From NCBI GenBank assembly GCA_900553225.1, contig USCV01000004.1, forward strand, positions 1-46,090: a stretch of DNA of 46,090 bases, in the 5' to 3' direction. Under the pieces are notes generated by a model, which saw nothing but the letters and a program-made list of their open reading frames with translations, was not told where the DNA came from and did no database searches. The DNA comes from an uncultured Clostridium sp. GTDB lineage: Bacteria > Bacillota > Clostridia > TANB77 > CAG-508. The translations under genes were made by a program, and so were the position numbers. Positions 26,244-35,506 of the stretch are shown one piece after another. Positions within the stretch are counted from its first letter, which is position 1. The number at the start of each line of letters is the position of its first letter.

Positions 26244-28874
26244 TTACATACTTGCAAGTCTTTCTTCAACTGCACTTAATAATTCTTTATACTTAGCAAG
26301 TTTTTGTTTTTCTTCTTGAACTTTACTTTCAGGTGCTTTATTAATAAAACCAGGATTAGAAAGCATTTTTTCTCCTCTTTCTACTTCTTTTTCTAATCTA
26401 AATTTTTCATTTTCAAGTCTTTCCTTTTCTGCTTTTAAATCTACTAAGTCTTCAAATGGAATATATAATTCCAAGTTACTCTCTAAAATAGAAATTGCAT
26501 TAGAATCGATGTTTTCTTTTGTTTCTTGAATAATAACTTCACTTCCAAATCCAAGCTTTTCTAAGAATAATTTACTATTTTCTATTAAATCTTTGTATTT
26601 ATTTGTAACAAAAATTAACTTTGCCTTTTTAGAAGGGTGTACATTCATTTTATTTCTTGCATTTCTAATTCCTACAATTATTGATTTTAATTTTTCTATT
26701 TGTTCTTCTTCATCTTTAAAATTGAATTTTTCATCACTCTTTGGCCAATTAGAAATCATTATGCTTTCATCATTATTGTATAATTGTTTATATATCTTTT
26801 CTGTTACAAAAGGCATTACAGGATGTAACAATTTCAAGGAATCTGATAGTACCTTATTTAGTGTATACTGAGCTGCCTTTCTTGTTTTATTTTCCTTGTC
26901 ATATAATCTTGTTTTTACAATTTCTATATACCAATCGCAAAATTCATTCCATATGAAATCATATATTTTTTGAGTGGCAACTCCTAAGTCGAAATTGTCA
27001 ATATTATTAGTTACCTCTTGAATTATTGTATTTAATTTTGACAATATCCATTTATCTTCATAACAAAGATTTAATTCATTTGTATTATCTTCATAATCCT
27101 CTAAATTCATTAGTACAAATTTTGAAGCATTCCATAGTTTATTTGCAAAATTAGAAGCAGCATCCAACTTTTCAGGCATATAACGTATATCATTTCCTGC
27201 TGTTATACCTAGTACTAAAGAAAATCTTAGGCTGTCTGTTCCATATTTTTCTATAATTTCTAATGGGTCAATTCCATTTCCTAAACTTTTAGACATTTTT
27301 CTACCTTGGCTATCTCTCACAATACCATGTATTAAAACATTTTCAAATGGTCTTTCTCCCATATATTCCAATCCAGAAAATATCATTCTAGAAACCCAAG
27401 CTTGAATAATATCATATCCAGTTACAAGTGTATCTGTTGGGTAAAATGTTTTTAAATCTACTGTTTTATCTGGCCAGCCAAGTGTTGAAAATGGCCATAA
27501 GGCTGAACTAAACCATGTATCTAATGTATCTTCATCTTGAACTAAATTTGTAGAACCACATTTACAACACTTTTCAACTTTTCCTAATTCAACATTTATA
27601 TTTCCACATTCTTTACAATAATAAACCGGTATTTGATGTCCCCACCAAATTTGTCTAGAAATACACCAATCTTTAAGATTTTCCATCCAATTAAAATATG
27701 TTTTTTCATATCTCTTTGGAACAAATTTAATTGTTCCATCTTTTACTTTTTCTATTGCAGGTTTTGCAAGCTGTCCCATTTTTACAAACCATTGGTCTGA
27801 AATTCTTGGTTCTATTGTACTATGACATCTATCACATTTAGCAACATTATGAGTATAATCTTCTATTTTTACTAAAGCTCCAATACTTTTTAACTTTTCT
27901 ACTATCTTCTCTCTTGCATCATATATATTCATTCCTGCAAATTCTTCACATAAATTATTCATAATTAAGTTTTCATCAAAAACTTCAATCATTTCCAAGT
28001 TATGGTCTAATCCTGCTTGATAATCGTTCATATCATGTGCTGGTGTTACTTTAACTGCCCCAGTTCCAAATTCCATTTCTACAAATCTATCACCTATAAT
28101 TGGTATTTCTTTATTCATAATTGGTAAAATACATGTTTTTCCAATATATTTACTGAAACGATTATCTTTCGGATTTACTGCAACTGCTGTATCTCCAAGC
28201 ATTGTCTCTGGTCTTGTTGTTGCAACTACTAAATATTCATCTTCATCCTTTATTTTATATCTAATATACCAAAGGTGAGTGGCTTCTTCTTTGTATTCAA
28301 TTTCAATATCTGAAATTGAGGTGTTGCAACCTGTACAATAATTTACCATTCTTTTTCCTTTATAAATATATCCTTTATCATATAATGTTTTAAATGCAGT
28401 ATGAACAGCTTTTGTAAGCCCCTCATCTAGTGTAAATCTTGATCTAGACCAATCACAAGAGCATCCTAACTTTCTTTGTTGAGAAACGATTGTGCCTCCA
28501 TAAAGCTTAGTCCAATCCCATGCTCTTTTTAAGAAAGCTTCTCTTCCTATATCCGACTTTTTTAGACCCTCTTCTTTCATTGCAGCAACTACTTTAGCCT
28601 CTGTGGATAACGCAGAATGATCTGTTCCTGGAACCCAAAGGGTATTAAATCCTTGCATTCTTTTATATCTAATTAGAAAATCTTGAATTGCAGCATCTAA
28701 AGCATGCCCCATATGAAGTTTGCCTGTTACATTTGGTGGTGGCATAACAATGCAATATGATTTTGCACCCTCTTTCATATTTGGCTTAAAATAGCCATTT
28801 TTCTCCCATTCATCATAAAGTTCTTCTTCAAACTCATTTGGATTATAGCTTCCATCTAGTTTATGTTGTTTCAT
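26244..28874 (-). CDS. valS: Valyl-tRNA synthetase
   Basis: Class I synthetase for tRNA-Val, 876 residues, full length. HIGH motif as HMGH in TGKLHMGHALDAAIQ, editing domain with TTRPETMLGDTAVAV, KMSKS in GRKMSKSLGNGIDP, and a C-terminal coiled coil (about residues 805-875) typical of ValRS. It keeps zinc-like cysteine pairs (YCKECG, CCKCGS). Two ATGs lie close together; the one at 28872-28874, 7 bases after AGGAGG, is better spaced than 28880. It has a T-box leader with a Val specifier. Confidence 0.98.
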   Translation of the reverse strand: MKQHKLDGSYNPNEFEEELYDEWEKNGYFKPNMKEGAKSYCIVMPPPNVTGKLHMGHALDAAIQDFLIRYKRMQGFNTLWVPGTDHSALSTEAKVVAAMKEEGLKKSDIGREAFLKRAWDWTKLYGGTIVSQQRKLGCSCDWSRSRFTLDEGLTKAVHTAFKTLYDKGYIYKGKRMVNYCTGCNTSISDIEIEYKEEATHLWYIRYKIKDEDEYLVVATTRPETMLGDTAVAVNPKDNRFSKYIGKTCILPIMNKEIPIIGDRFVEMEFGTGAVKVTPAHDMNDYQAGLDHNLEMIEVFDENLIMNNLCEEFAGMNIYDAREKIVEKLKSIGALVKIEDYTHNVAKCDRCHSTIEPRISDQWFVKMGQLAKPAIEKVKDGTIKFVPKRYEKTYFNWMENLKDWCISRQIWWGHQIPVYYCKECGNINVELGKVEKCCKCGSTNLVQDEDTLDTWFSSALWPFSTLGWPDKTVDLKTFYPTDTLVTGYDIIQAWVSRMIFSGLEYMGERPFENVLIHGIVRDSQGRKMSKSLGNGIDPLEIIEKYGTDSLRFSLVLGITAGNDIRYMPEKLDAASNFANKLWNASKFVLMNLEDYEDNTNELNLCYEDKWILSKLNTIIQEVTNNIDNFDLGVATQKIYDFIWNEFCDWYIEIVKTRLYDKENKTRKAAQYTLNKVLSDSLKLLHPVMPFVTEKIYKQLYNNDESIMISNWPKSDEKFNFKDEEEQIEKLKSIIVGIRNARNKMNVHPSKKAKLIFVTNKYKDLIENSKLFLEKLGFGSEVIIQETKENIDSNAISILESNLELYIPFEDLVDLKAEKERLENEKFRLEKEVERGEKMLSNPGFINKAPESKVQEEKQKLAKYKELLSAVEERLASM

Positions 28875-28900
28875 TTTCATTCCTCCTTATATAAACGAAG

Positions 28901-29150
28901 AAAAACCTTCCACCCTTACAATAAGGGCGAAGATTTTTCTCACGGTACCACCTTAATTACTAAATAATAATTAGTATCTCATTTAGCTTATAACGTATGC
29001 CATACGAATATATTTTATATATCAACTAAAAAAGCAACCTTCTGTTTTCTATTCTATAAGAAGCTTACAGCTAATACTTCTTTTCTCTATTATAGACAGT
29101 TTAAACTTACTCCTCTTTTTTTACGTTTTTATTTATATAACATTTTTACT
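28901..29150 (-). promoter_or_regulatory. T-box leader of valS (Val specifier)
   Basis: On the minus strand, stem I has AGAGA and AGCTGTAAGCT elements. The specifier GTT (29036-29038) follows GAAG in the specifier loop and encodes Val. The T-box AAGGTGGTACCG precedes the terminator stem CTTCGCCCTTA / TAAGGGTGGAAG (28907-28932) and its U tract. Uncharged tRNA-Val would switch on valS. Confidence 0.95.
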
Positions 29151-29156
29151 TTTTAT

Positions 29157-29185
29157 ATATTAACATTTTTTACAATATTTAGCAA
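29157..29185 (-). promoter_or_regulatory. Promoter of the valS T-box transcript
   Basis: The minus strand carries TTGCTA (29180-29185), 17 bases and TAATAT (29157-29162). Confidence 0.65.
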
Positions 29186-29295
29186 GTATTTTTATTTAAT
29201 TTCATCAATTTCCCTAATATTAATATATCACACACAGGCAATAATTATTAAAAATATTTTAAGAGAACAAATATAAAATTATACTTTGTTTTACA

Positions 29296-29324
29296 TAAAA
29301 AGTTAAACTGGTATTATTTTTAAC
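29296..29324 (-). terminator. Possible terminator after the HD hydrolase gene
   Basis: The minus strand carries GTTAAA and TTTAAC around an 11-base loop, then TTTTTATG. It is a weak, AU-only stem. The rest of 29186-29395 is AT-rich with no gene that I can see. Confidence 0.4.
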
Positions 29325-29395
29325 AATAATAATATTGAAAAAGCACTTTGGATGGTATGATTATTTAATGTGGTGTAGTAATTTTATTGCAAATT

Positions 29396-29956
29396 TTAAT
29401 AATTAAAAAGTCTTTCTAAAATATGTTTATATCTTTTAAATATTGGATTTTCCTTATCTACACCATTTATGCAACTTTCATATACACTGGTATAATACCA
29501 TTTTTGCTTTTCTTTATTTCTTTTTAGTGCACTCCATGCTTTTTCTTCCCCATATAATTCAATACAATCTTCTAAATCTTCTAAATTGCTTATTTTATCG
29601 CATGCTACAATTAATTTAGACCCTAAAGGAGCATTTTTAATTTGTTCAATAGTGTGTTGTTTTCTATCTTCCCACTCTAAAGATTTATCTGGTTCTGAGG
29701 CATCGTATACATAATCCCTAACTTCTTTTCCAAATTCTTTTTCGATATCATCAAATTCATGTGGAGTATCTTCTACAACATCGTGTAAAATTCCAGCTGC
29801 AACTACATTTTCATCACATCCATTTCTTTGTAATAGCATTCCAACTGTAAATGGATGAAAAATCATATCTACATCTTCTATTTTTCTTTTTTGACCTTTA
29901 TGTGCTTTTGTTGCATAATATATAGCATATTCAATTTTATCTTTTCCTCTATTCAT
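29396..29956 (-). CDS. Small HD-domain hydrolase, SpoT/MESH1-like
   Basis: 186 residues, a single HD domain of the (p)ppGpp hydrolase type: YYATKAHKGQ (H19), IFHPFTVGM (H34), AAGILHDVVEDT (H58-D59, E62-D63), and ACDKISNLEDLED, which supplies a further metal or substrate aspartate. It has no synthetase domain, so it resembles small alarmone hydrolases. The open frame continues 22 codons upstream, but that stretch contains the CGGGAGG ribosome site; the ATG at 29954-29956 is the likely start. Substrate is inferred, not shown. Confidence 0.75.
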   Translation of the reverse strand: MNRGKDKIEYAIYYATKAHKGQKRKIEDVDMIFHPFTVGMLLQRNGCDENVVAAGILHDVVEDTPHEFDDIEKEFGKEVRDYVYDASEPDKSLEWEDRKQHTIEQIKNAPLGSKLIVACDKISNLEDLEDCIELYGEEKAWSALKRNKEKQKWYYTSVYESCINGVDKENPIFKRYKHILERLFNY

Positions 29957-30087
29957 ATATATCATTTCCTCCCGTATTTCTATTATAATATTAAAAAAGT
30001 TGTTCCTAAAACAGGTAATCACTCTTAATTAATATTAAATTTGTAACAATTATATAGCACTATATTAAATATTTCAAGTATAAACTG

Positions 30088-30116
30088 TTTACTTTTTCGA
30101 CAAAAAGTGATAATAT
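30088..30116 (+). promoter_or_regulatory. Promoter of the P-loop kinase gene
   Basis: TTTACT (30088-30093), 17 bases, TAATAT (30111-30116). The -10 lies in the 9-base spacer between the two Spo0A boxes. Confidence 0.6.
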
Positions 30117-30132
30117 CTTTTTGTCGAAAAAG
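30092..30132 (+). promoter_or_regulatory. Two perfect inverted Spo0A boxes over the kinase promoter
   Basis: CTTTTTCGACAAAAAG (30092-30107) and its exact reverse complement CTTTTTGTCGAAAAAG (30117-30132) are 9 bases apart. Each contains the Spo0A core TGTCGAA. They flank the -10 element, so bound Spo0A~P would most likely block RNA polymerase and repress the gene as sporulation begins. Confidence 0.8.
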
Positions 30133-30166
30133 TATATTTTTTTAATCGTTTAAGGAGGTTTTTAGC

Positions 30167-30769
30167 ATGAATTTGCATACTGGTCCTTTTACAGTCGAAT
30201 TTCTTGGAACACCGGAAGCAGGAAAAACGACAACAATTCATCGGATAAAAGAAGAATTATCTGATAGTATGAACATCTCTATTCTTCGAGAATCTGCTGA
30301 AATTGTACCTGACTATTTTGGTAAAGGTACCTTGGAAGCACATTTCTGGATGCGTTTAACCACATCTAAATCAATGCTTGAAACAAAATATTCAGGTAAT
30401 TCAGATGAAATATTCATAGTTGATCGTGGAATTATCGATACAATATTCTGGGATTATTATTATGGCTTGAATGGAACTATGTCTGCTGAAAAAGTTACAC
30501 ATGCAAATGTTTTCTTCCAAGACTTAGGAATGCTCCCCAATATTGTAATCTATCTTTCAACCACACCCGAAGAAGCCATTAAGCGACGTGGCGGTGAAGG
30601 TCGCATAGTTACCAAAGAGTTTGTAAGTAATTTTAACAATGCACTTTCTTCATTTCTGAAAACTGTTTCAATTCCGGTATATTCTTTAGATACAACTTTG
30701 ATGTCTAAGGATGATGTTTTCCTTGATGTTAAAAATGCTATTGTCTCTGCTTATAATGCAAGAAGTTAG
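30167..30769 (+). CDS. P-loop nucleotide-kinase-like protein, compositionally foreign
   Basis: 200 residues. Walker A GTPEAGKT (14-21), a DRG motif in EIFIVDRGIIDTIFW like the deoxynucleoside/thymidylate kinase group, and a lid-like KRRGGEGRIV. The substrate is unknown. Start after AAGGAGG. The gene is clearly richer in GC than its neighbours and uses CGA, CGC, CGT and CGG for Arg, which the surrounding genes largely avoid, so it was probably acquired by transfer. Codon 26 is CGG (CAT CGG ATA); a +1 slip there would read GGA then TAA. It stands alone on the plus strand between minus-strand genes, with its own promoter, Spo0A boxes and terminator. Confidence 0.75.
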   Translation: MNLHTGPFTVEFLGTPEAGKTTTIHRIKEELSDSMNISILRESAEIVPDYFGKGTLEAHFWMRLTTSKSMLETKYSGNSDEIFIVDRGIIDTIFWDYYYGLNGTMSAEKVTHANVFFQDLGMLPNIVIYLSTTPEEAIKRRGGEGRIVTKEFVSNFNNALSSFLKTVSIPVYSLDTTLMSKDDVFLDVKNAIVSAYNARS

Positions 30770-30786
30770 CTTACTACAAAACTTAA

Positions 30787-30828
30787 AATGAAATGCACAA
30801 CTACAATATATGCGCATTTCATTTTTTT
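30787..30828 (+). terminator. Terminator after the kinase gene
   Basis: AATGAAATGC and GCATTTCATT form a perfect 10-bp stem, followed by a run of T. Confidence 0.85.
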
Positions 30829-30872
30829 ATTTCATTTTTGCATTTTTGATTATATTTTTTATTACAATTTCA

Positions 30873-31424
30873 TTATTTCAAACAAATACCCCTATCAGCT
30901 ACTTTTTTATTTGATATGAAATATTCTTGTCCCATGTATGTTAAAAGGCTTATATTTCCGTAATCTATAGTTCCATTTTCTTTTTTGTATTTTTCATCTA
31001 CATTTACATTTAACACTTCTCCAATAAACATATCATGTGAACCCAATGGCTTTATTTCTTTTAATTTGCATTCTAAATTTATTGGGCAATTTTTAATTAA
31101 CGGTGCTACTACAAGTTTAGCTTTTTCTTTTTCTAGTTTTGTTTCTTTAAATTTATCAACTGTTTTACCCGATTTTGTACCACAAAAGTCTGTTTCCCAT
31201 ACTAAACTTTTATCCGGTAAATTAATTACAAACTCTCCCATTTCTTTTATAATTTCATATGATTTTCTTGTTTTTCTTATTGATACATATACAAGTGGTG
31301 GTTCTGAATTTATAATTCCAGTCCATGCAATTGTAGTAATATTAGCATTTTCCATTGTTCCACAAGATACCATTACGACTGGTACTGGTGCTAATGCTGT
31401 TTGTGGCTTTAAACTTGATTTCAA
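30873..31424 (-). CDS. Flavin reductase family protein (flavoredoxin-like)
   Basis: 183 residues, a split-barrel FMN-binding domain. Typical stretches are ALAPVPVVMVSCG, NITTIAWTGIINSEPPLVYVSIR, GEFVINLPDK, and HDMFIGEVLNVNVDEKY. The open frame extends further upstream, inside rnr. The TTG at 31422-31424, after GGAGGAG and one base past the rnr stop, is the likely start and implies translational coupling to rnr. The protein probably binds FMN in the cytoplasm; the partner is unknown. Confidence 0.85.
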   Translation of the reverse strand: MKSSLKPQTALAPVPVVMVSCGTMENANITTIAWTGIINSEPPLVYVSIRKTRKSYEIIKEMGEFVINLPDKSLVWETDFCGTKSGKTVDKFKETKLEKEKAKLVVAPLIKNCPINLECKLKEIKPLGSHDMFIGEVLNVNVDEKYKKENGTIDYGNISLLTYMGQEYFISNKKVADRGICLK

Positions 31425-31425
31425 C

Positions 31426-33640
31426 TTATATCTCCTCCTCTTTACTTGGCTGATTCGAATTTTTATTGTCACTTTTTTGTGAATTTGTCATTATCCTTTC
31501 GAAAGATATTCTTCTTAATTCTTTATTTGCCTCTACTACTTTGATTTTCATTTTATCGCCAATTTTTAGAACTTCATTAGTTCTCTCTCCAATTAAATGT
31601 TTATGCTCATCATCATAAATAAAGTACTCATTTCCTAAATTTTCAAATCTAACTAAACCTTCAACTGTATTTTCCAATTCAACAAATACTCCAAATGATG
31701 TAATATTAGAAATAATTCCTTCATATTCATTTCCAATTTTATTGTGCATAAATTCAGCCATTTTAATGTCTATACTATCTCTTTCAACCTTTTGTGCAAC
31801 TCTTTCTCTTTCAGATGAACTCTCTGAATATTTTACAGCTTCTATGCGATATTTTTCTAGTTCTTCTTCTGACAAATTATATTTTTTCTCTATATATTTT
31901 GAAATTATTCTGTGAATAAATAAATCTGGATATCTACGAATTGGAGATGTAAAATGGCAATAATATTTGCTTGCAATTCCAAAATGCCCTTTATTTTCAC
32001 TTTCATATCTTGCAACTTTTAGAGTTCTTAAAACCAGATTAGATACTATTCTTTCCTCTCCGAGTACCTTTAATTTTTTCTAAAACTTCTGCAAATGCCT
32101 TTGGATGAATATTATCTTTGTTTCCTTTTATTTTATATCCAAAATTATATAAAAATTTATTTAATTCTTCTATTTTTTCTATTTCTGGAACTTCATGAAC
32201 ACGATAAATAAATGGTGCTTCTAGCCAGAAAAATTTTTCTGCTACTGTTTCATTTGCAATTAACATAAATTGTTCAATTATTTCATTAGAAATTGTGATT
32301 TCATATTTTTTTACGTCAATAGCAATTCCATCTTCATTTAAAATAATTTTACTTTCTGGTATATCTAAATCTAAGCTTCCCTCTTTATTTCTTCTATTTC
32401 TTAAAATTATAGCTAAATCCTTCATTCTTTTAAAATGAGGAATATATTTTTTGTGATTATCAATCATATTTTTATCATTTAGGTTTATATCTTCTAATGT
32501 ATTTTCAGAATATTCTAGTAATTTTGTAACATCTGAATAATTCATTCTTTTAGTTACTTTTATTACACTTTTTTTGATATCTGATGAAATAACTTTTCCA
32601 TCCTGATTTATCTCCATTAATACTGAAATTGCAAAACGATTTTGTCCTTCATTTAAACTACATATGCCATTTGAAAGTTCTCGTGGAAGCATTGGTATAA
32701 CTCTGTCCATCATATATATACTTGTCCCTCTTAAAATAGCTTCTTTGTCTAATTTTGAACCTTCTTTTACATAGTGACTTACATCTGCTATGTGAACACC
32801 AAGAAGATATGTGTTATTATTAGTTTGTTCTACGCAAACTGCATCATCTAAGTCTTTGGCATCTTCACCATCTATTGTAAAAATTTCTTTTTTTCTTAGA
32901 TCAAGTCTATTTTTTATTTCATTTTCATCTATAGTTTGTTTTATCTTTGTTGCTTCATTTATTACATCTTGTGGAAATTCATAAGGAAGTCTATATTCTT
33001 TAATTAAAGATAACATATCTACTCCTGCTTCATTAATGTTACCAATAACTTCTATTACCTTTCCTTCTGCATTTTTATTGATTTCTGGATATTTAGTTAT
33101 TTTCACTATAACTTTGCAATTATCTTTCGCTTTTCCAAAGTTTTTCTTTGAAATATAAATATCCGTACCTAAATTCTTATCATCTGGAATAACAAATGCA
33201 TAATTTCTACTTTTTTTAAATAACCCCACTACTGTATCTTTTTCATGTTTTAATATTTTTATAATTTTTCCTTCTTTATGCAAATTTTCTTCGACTCTTT
33301 CTTGTAATTCTACTAAAACTTTATCGCCATTCATTGCATTTTTTGTGTTTTTTTCTGCGACAAAAATTTCCTCATTACTATTTTCTATTGTAACAAATCC
33401 AAAACCTTTTTGGTTTGCTCTAAAAGTGCCCATAATATATTTAGATGTGTCGATTATCTTATATTTTGACTTTCTATTTATTTCTATTTTATTTTCTTCT
33501 ACAAGTTTTTTTAAGACTGTTCGAAAGTCTTCATATTCATTTTTAGGCACGTTTAACAAATTGGCCATTTCTTTTGCTTTCATTGGTATATAATTTGAAT
33601 CATTCATAAATTCTAATATTATTTTTTCTTTTTCGTCCAT
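31426..33640 (-). CDS. rnr: Ribonuclease R, interrupted by a +1 frameshift at CGG
   Basis: 3'-5' exoribonuclease. Order: helical N-terminal domain, cold-shock domains (IMGTFRANQKGFGFVTIEN), RNB catalytic domain with DAKDLDDAVCVE and GVHIADVSHYVKEG, and a C-terminal S1 domain (GIISNITSFGVFVELENTVEGLV). The starting frame ends at 32039 as KGTRRGKNSI. Skipping the C of CGG at 32060-32062 gives KGTGEERIVSNLVLRTLKVARYE, which continues through the S1 domain to 31426. With the shift the length is 737 residues, normal for RNase R; without it the S1 domain is lost. The start ATG at 33638-33640 follows AAGAAAGGG. It follows secG, a conserved order. Confidence 0.95.
32059..32065 (-). other. +1 frameshift site ACT CGG A in rnr
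   Basis: CGG (32062 to 32060) is codon 527 and the only in-frame CGG I found in the gene. The 6-base context ACTCGG is identical to the spoIVA site. Skipping C32062 reads GGA (Gly527) and rejoins the RNase R frame. Confidence 0.85.
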
Positions 33641-33703
33641 ATCTTTCCCTTTCTTGCAAAAAAACAATTCTCATTTTATGCGTTTTTTTTTATTATATTT
33701 AAA

Positions 33704-33752
33704 TTTAAAAAATAAAAGATGGAGAACTTTTTTTGTTTTTCCATCTTTTATT
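33704..33752 (-). terminator. Terminator between secG and rnr
   Basis: The minus strand carries AATAAAAGATGGA and TCCATCTTTTATT as a 13-bp stem followed by a U tract, directly after the secG stop. Some read-through may feed rnr. Confidence 0.75.
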
Positions 33753-33758
33753 ATTACT

Positions 33759-34007
33759 TTAGATTACATATATTATTCCTAAAGCTATTGCCAACACAAT
33801 AAATAAAACTCCAAAAATAATAGTCCATCTCTTTAACTTTCCTTCTTTTGTTCTTCCTTTGTTTTTTTCGAAAAAGTTATTTGTTGATGAGCCTGTTATA
33901 GTTGCAGAGGCTCCTGCTGTTTCTTTTGTTTGTACAGTAGCAAGTATGATTAAAGCTATACAAACAATAACATATAATCCTAATACTACATATTTTGCAA
34001 TTTGCAT
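33759..34007 (-). CDS. secG: Preprotein translocase subunit SecG
   Basis: 82 residues with two membrane segments (about 5-24 and 60-80) around a small-residue, Gly/Ser-rich loop (GASATITGSSTNNFF), the SecG pattern. It supports SecYE-SecA protein export. It starts after AAGGAG and lies upstream of rnr, as in many Firmicutes. The 150 bases upstream (34008-34159) are AT-rich and hold nothing I can support. Confidence 0.9.
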   Translation of the reverse strand: MQIAKYVVLGLYVIVCIALIILATVQTKETAGASATITGSSTNNFFEKNKGRTKEGKLKRWTIIFGVLFIVLAIALGIIYVI

Positions 34008-34159
34008 TATTTTTTACACTCTCCTTATTTTTATTAACTTAAATCATTGTTATTTTAGCATATATATTAGAAAAATGCAAATATATTATTCACTTTTTAT
34101 TATATTTTATATAATTGTGCTAATATCTACTAAATAAAATATTTAAAACCTTAATTTAT

Positions 34160-35473
34160 TTATGCTGTTTCTGCATTCTTATTTGATGCTATTCTTTTGT
34201 TTTTATGTTTTTTTTCTTCTTTATTTTCACTTAATATTACTTCTGGTTTTTTTCCATACAAAATTGTTTCCTTTGTAATAATACATTTTTCTATTTTTGG
34301 ATTTGATGGTATTTCAAACATGATGTCTCTCATTATATCTTCAATTATAGATCTTAAACCTCTAGCACCTGTTTTTCTTTCTATGGCTTTATCCACAATT
34401 AGTTCCAATGCTTCTGGCTCAAATTCTAATTCAACATTATCTAGTTCAAATAATTTTTTATATTGTTTAACTAATGCGTTTTTAGGTTTTGTAACAATGT
34501 CTATTAGAGCTTTCCTATCTAGTTCTTCTAATGTTGCGATAATTGGAAGTCTACCAACAAATTCTGGTATTAATCCAAACTTTAATAGATCTTGTGGTAA
34601 TAGTTGTTCAAAAACTTTATATTTATTTATATCTTTTTTACTTTCAATTTGTGCTCCAAAACCTATTGATTTTTTGCCTGTTCTATCTTTTACAATGTTT
34701 TCTAATCCCTCAAATGCTCCTCCACAAATAAATAGAATATTTTGTGTATTTATTTGTAAAAATTCTTGATGTGGATGTTTTCTACCACCCTGAGGCGGTA
34801 CAGATGCAACTGTTCCTTCAATAATTTTTAATAAGGCTTGTTGCACTCCTTCTCCACTAACATCTCTTGTAATTGATGGATTTTCTGATTTTCTTGAAAT
34901 TTTATCTATTTCATCAATGTAAATAATTCCTTTTTCTGCTTTTTCTATATCATAATCTGCAGCTTGAATTAATTTTAATAGTATATTTTCAACGTCTTCT
35001 CCTACATATCCAGCTTCTGTTAAAGTAGTAGCATCAGCTATCGCAAATGGTACATTTAGAATTTTTGCCAAAGTTTGTGCAAGTAAAGTCTTTCCACAAC
35101 CCGTTGGACCTAATAATAATACATTGCTCTTTTGTAATTCTACATCATCTTTCTTATTTTTTTGGTTTCCAATACGTTTATAGTGATTATATACTGCAAC
35201 GGCTAATGTTTTTTTAGCCTCCTCTTGCCCAATTACATATGAATCTAAAATTTCTTTTATTTCAGCTGGCTTTAAAAGTTCATCTTTTTCATTATTAATT
35301 GTATATGTTAGATCATCTTCTTCACACATATCATCTTCTAATATATTTGTACATATTTTTATACATTCATCACAAATATACACACCTGGTCCTGCAATAA
35401 TTCTTTCTACCGTATCTTGTGTTTTTCCACAAAATGAACATTTTATATTTTTTGCTTGGTCATTTCTTGCCAT
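34160..35473 (-). CDS. clpX: ATP-dependent Clp protease ATP-binding subunit ClpX
   Basis: 437 residues. N-terminal zinc finger CSFCGK...CDECIKIC, AAA+ Walker A GPTGCGKT, Walker B IIYIDEIDK, and the IGFGAQ loop that docks on ClpP. It unfolds tagged substrates for ClpP. Start after AAAGGAG. It is third in the tig-clpP-clpX order. Confidence 0.98.
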   Translation of the reverse strand: MARNDQAKNIKCSFCGKTQDTVERIIAGPGVYICDECIKICTNILEDDMCEEDDLTYTINNEKDELLKPAEIKEILDSYVIGQEEAKKTLAVAVYNHYKRIGNQKNKKDDVELQKSNVLLLGPTGCGKTLLAQTLAKILNVPFAIADATTLTEAGYVGEDVENILLKLIQAADYDIEKAEKGIIYIDEIDKISRKSENPSITRDVSGEGVQQALLKIIEGTVASVPPQGGRKHPHQEFLQINTQNILFICGGAFEGLENIVKDRTGKKSIGFGAQIESKKDINKYKVFEQLLPQDLLKFGLIPEFVGRLPIIATLEELDRKALIDIVTKPKNALVKQYKKLFELDNVELEFEPEALELIVDKAIERKTGARGLRSIIEDIMRDIMFEIPSNPKIEKCIITKETILYGKKPEVILSENKEEKKHKNKRIASNKNAETA

Positions 35474-35506
35474 TGATACACTCCTTTATTTCTATTTCTT
35501 TTTATA

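Noticed and set aside
29941..30022. N-terminal extension of the HD hydrolase containing a CGG codon
   Set aside because: The CGG there overlaps the CGGGAGG ribosome site; the real start is the ATG at 29954-29956, so this CGG is not translated.
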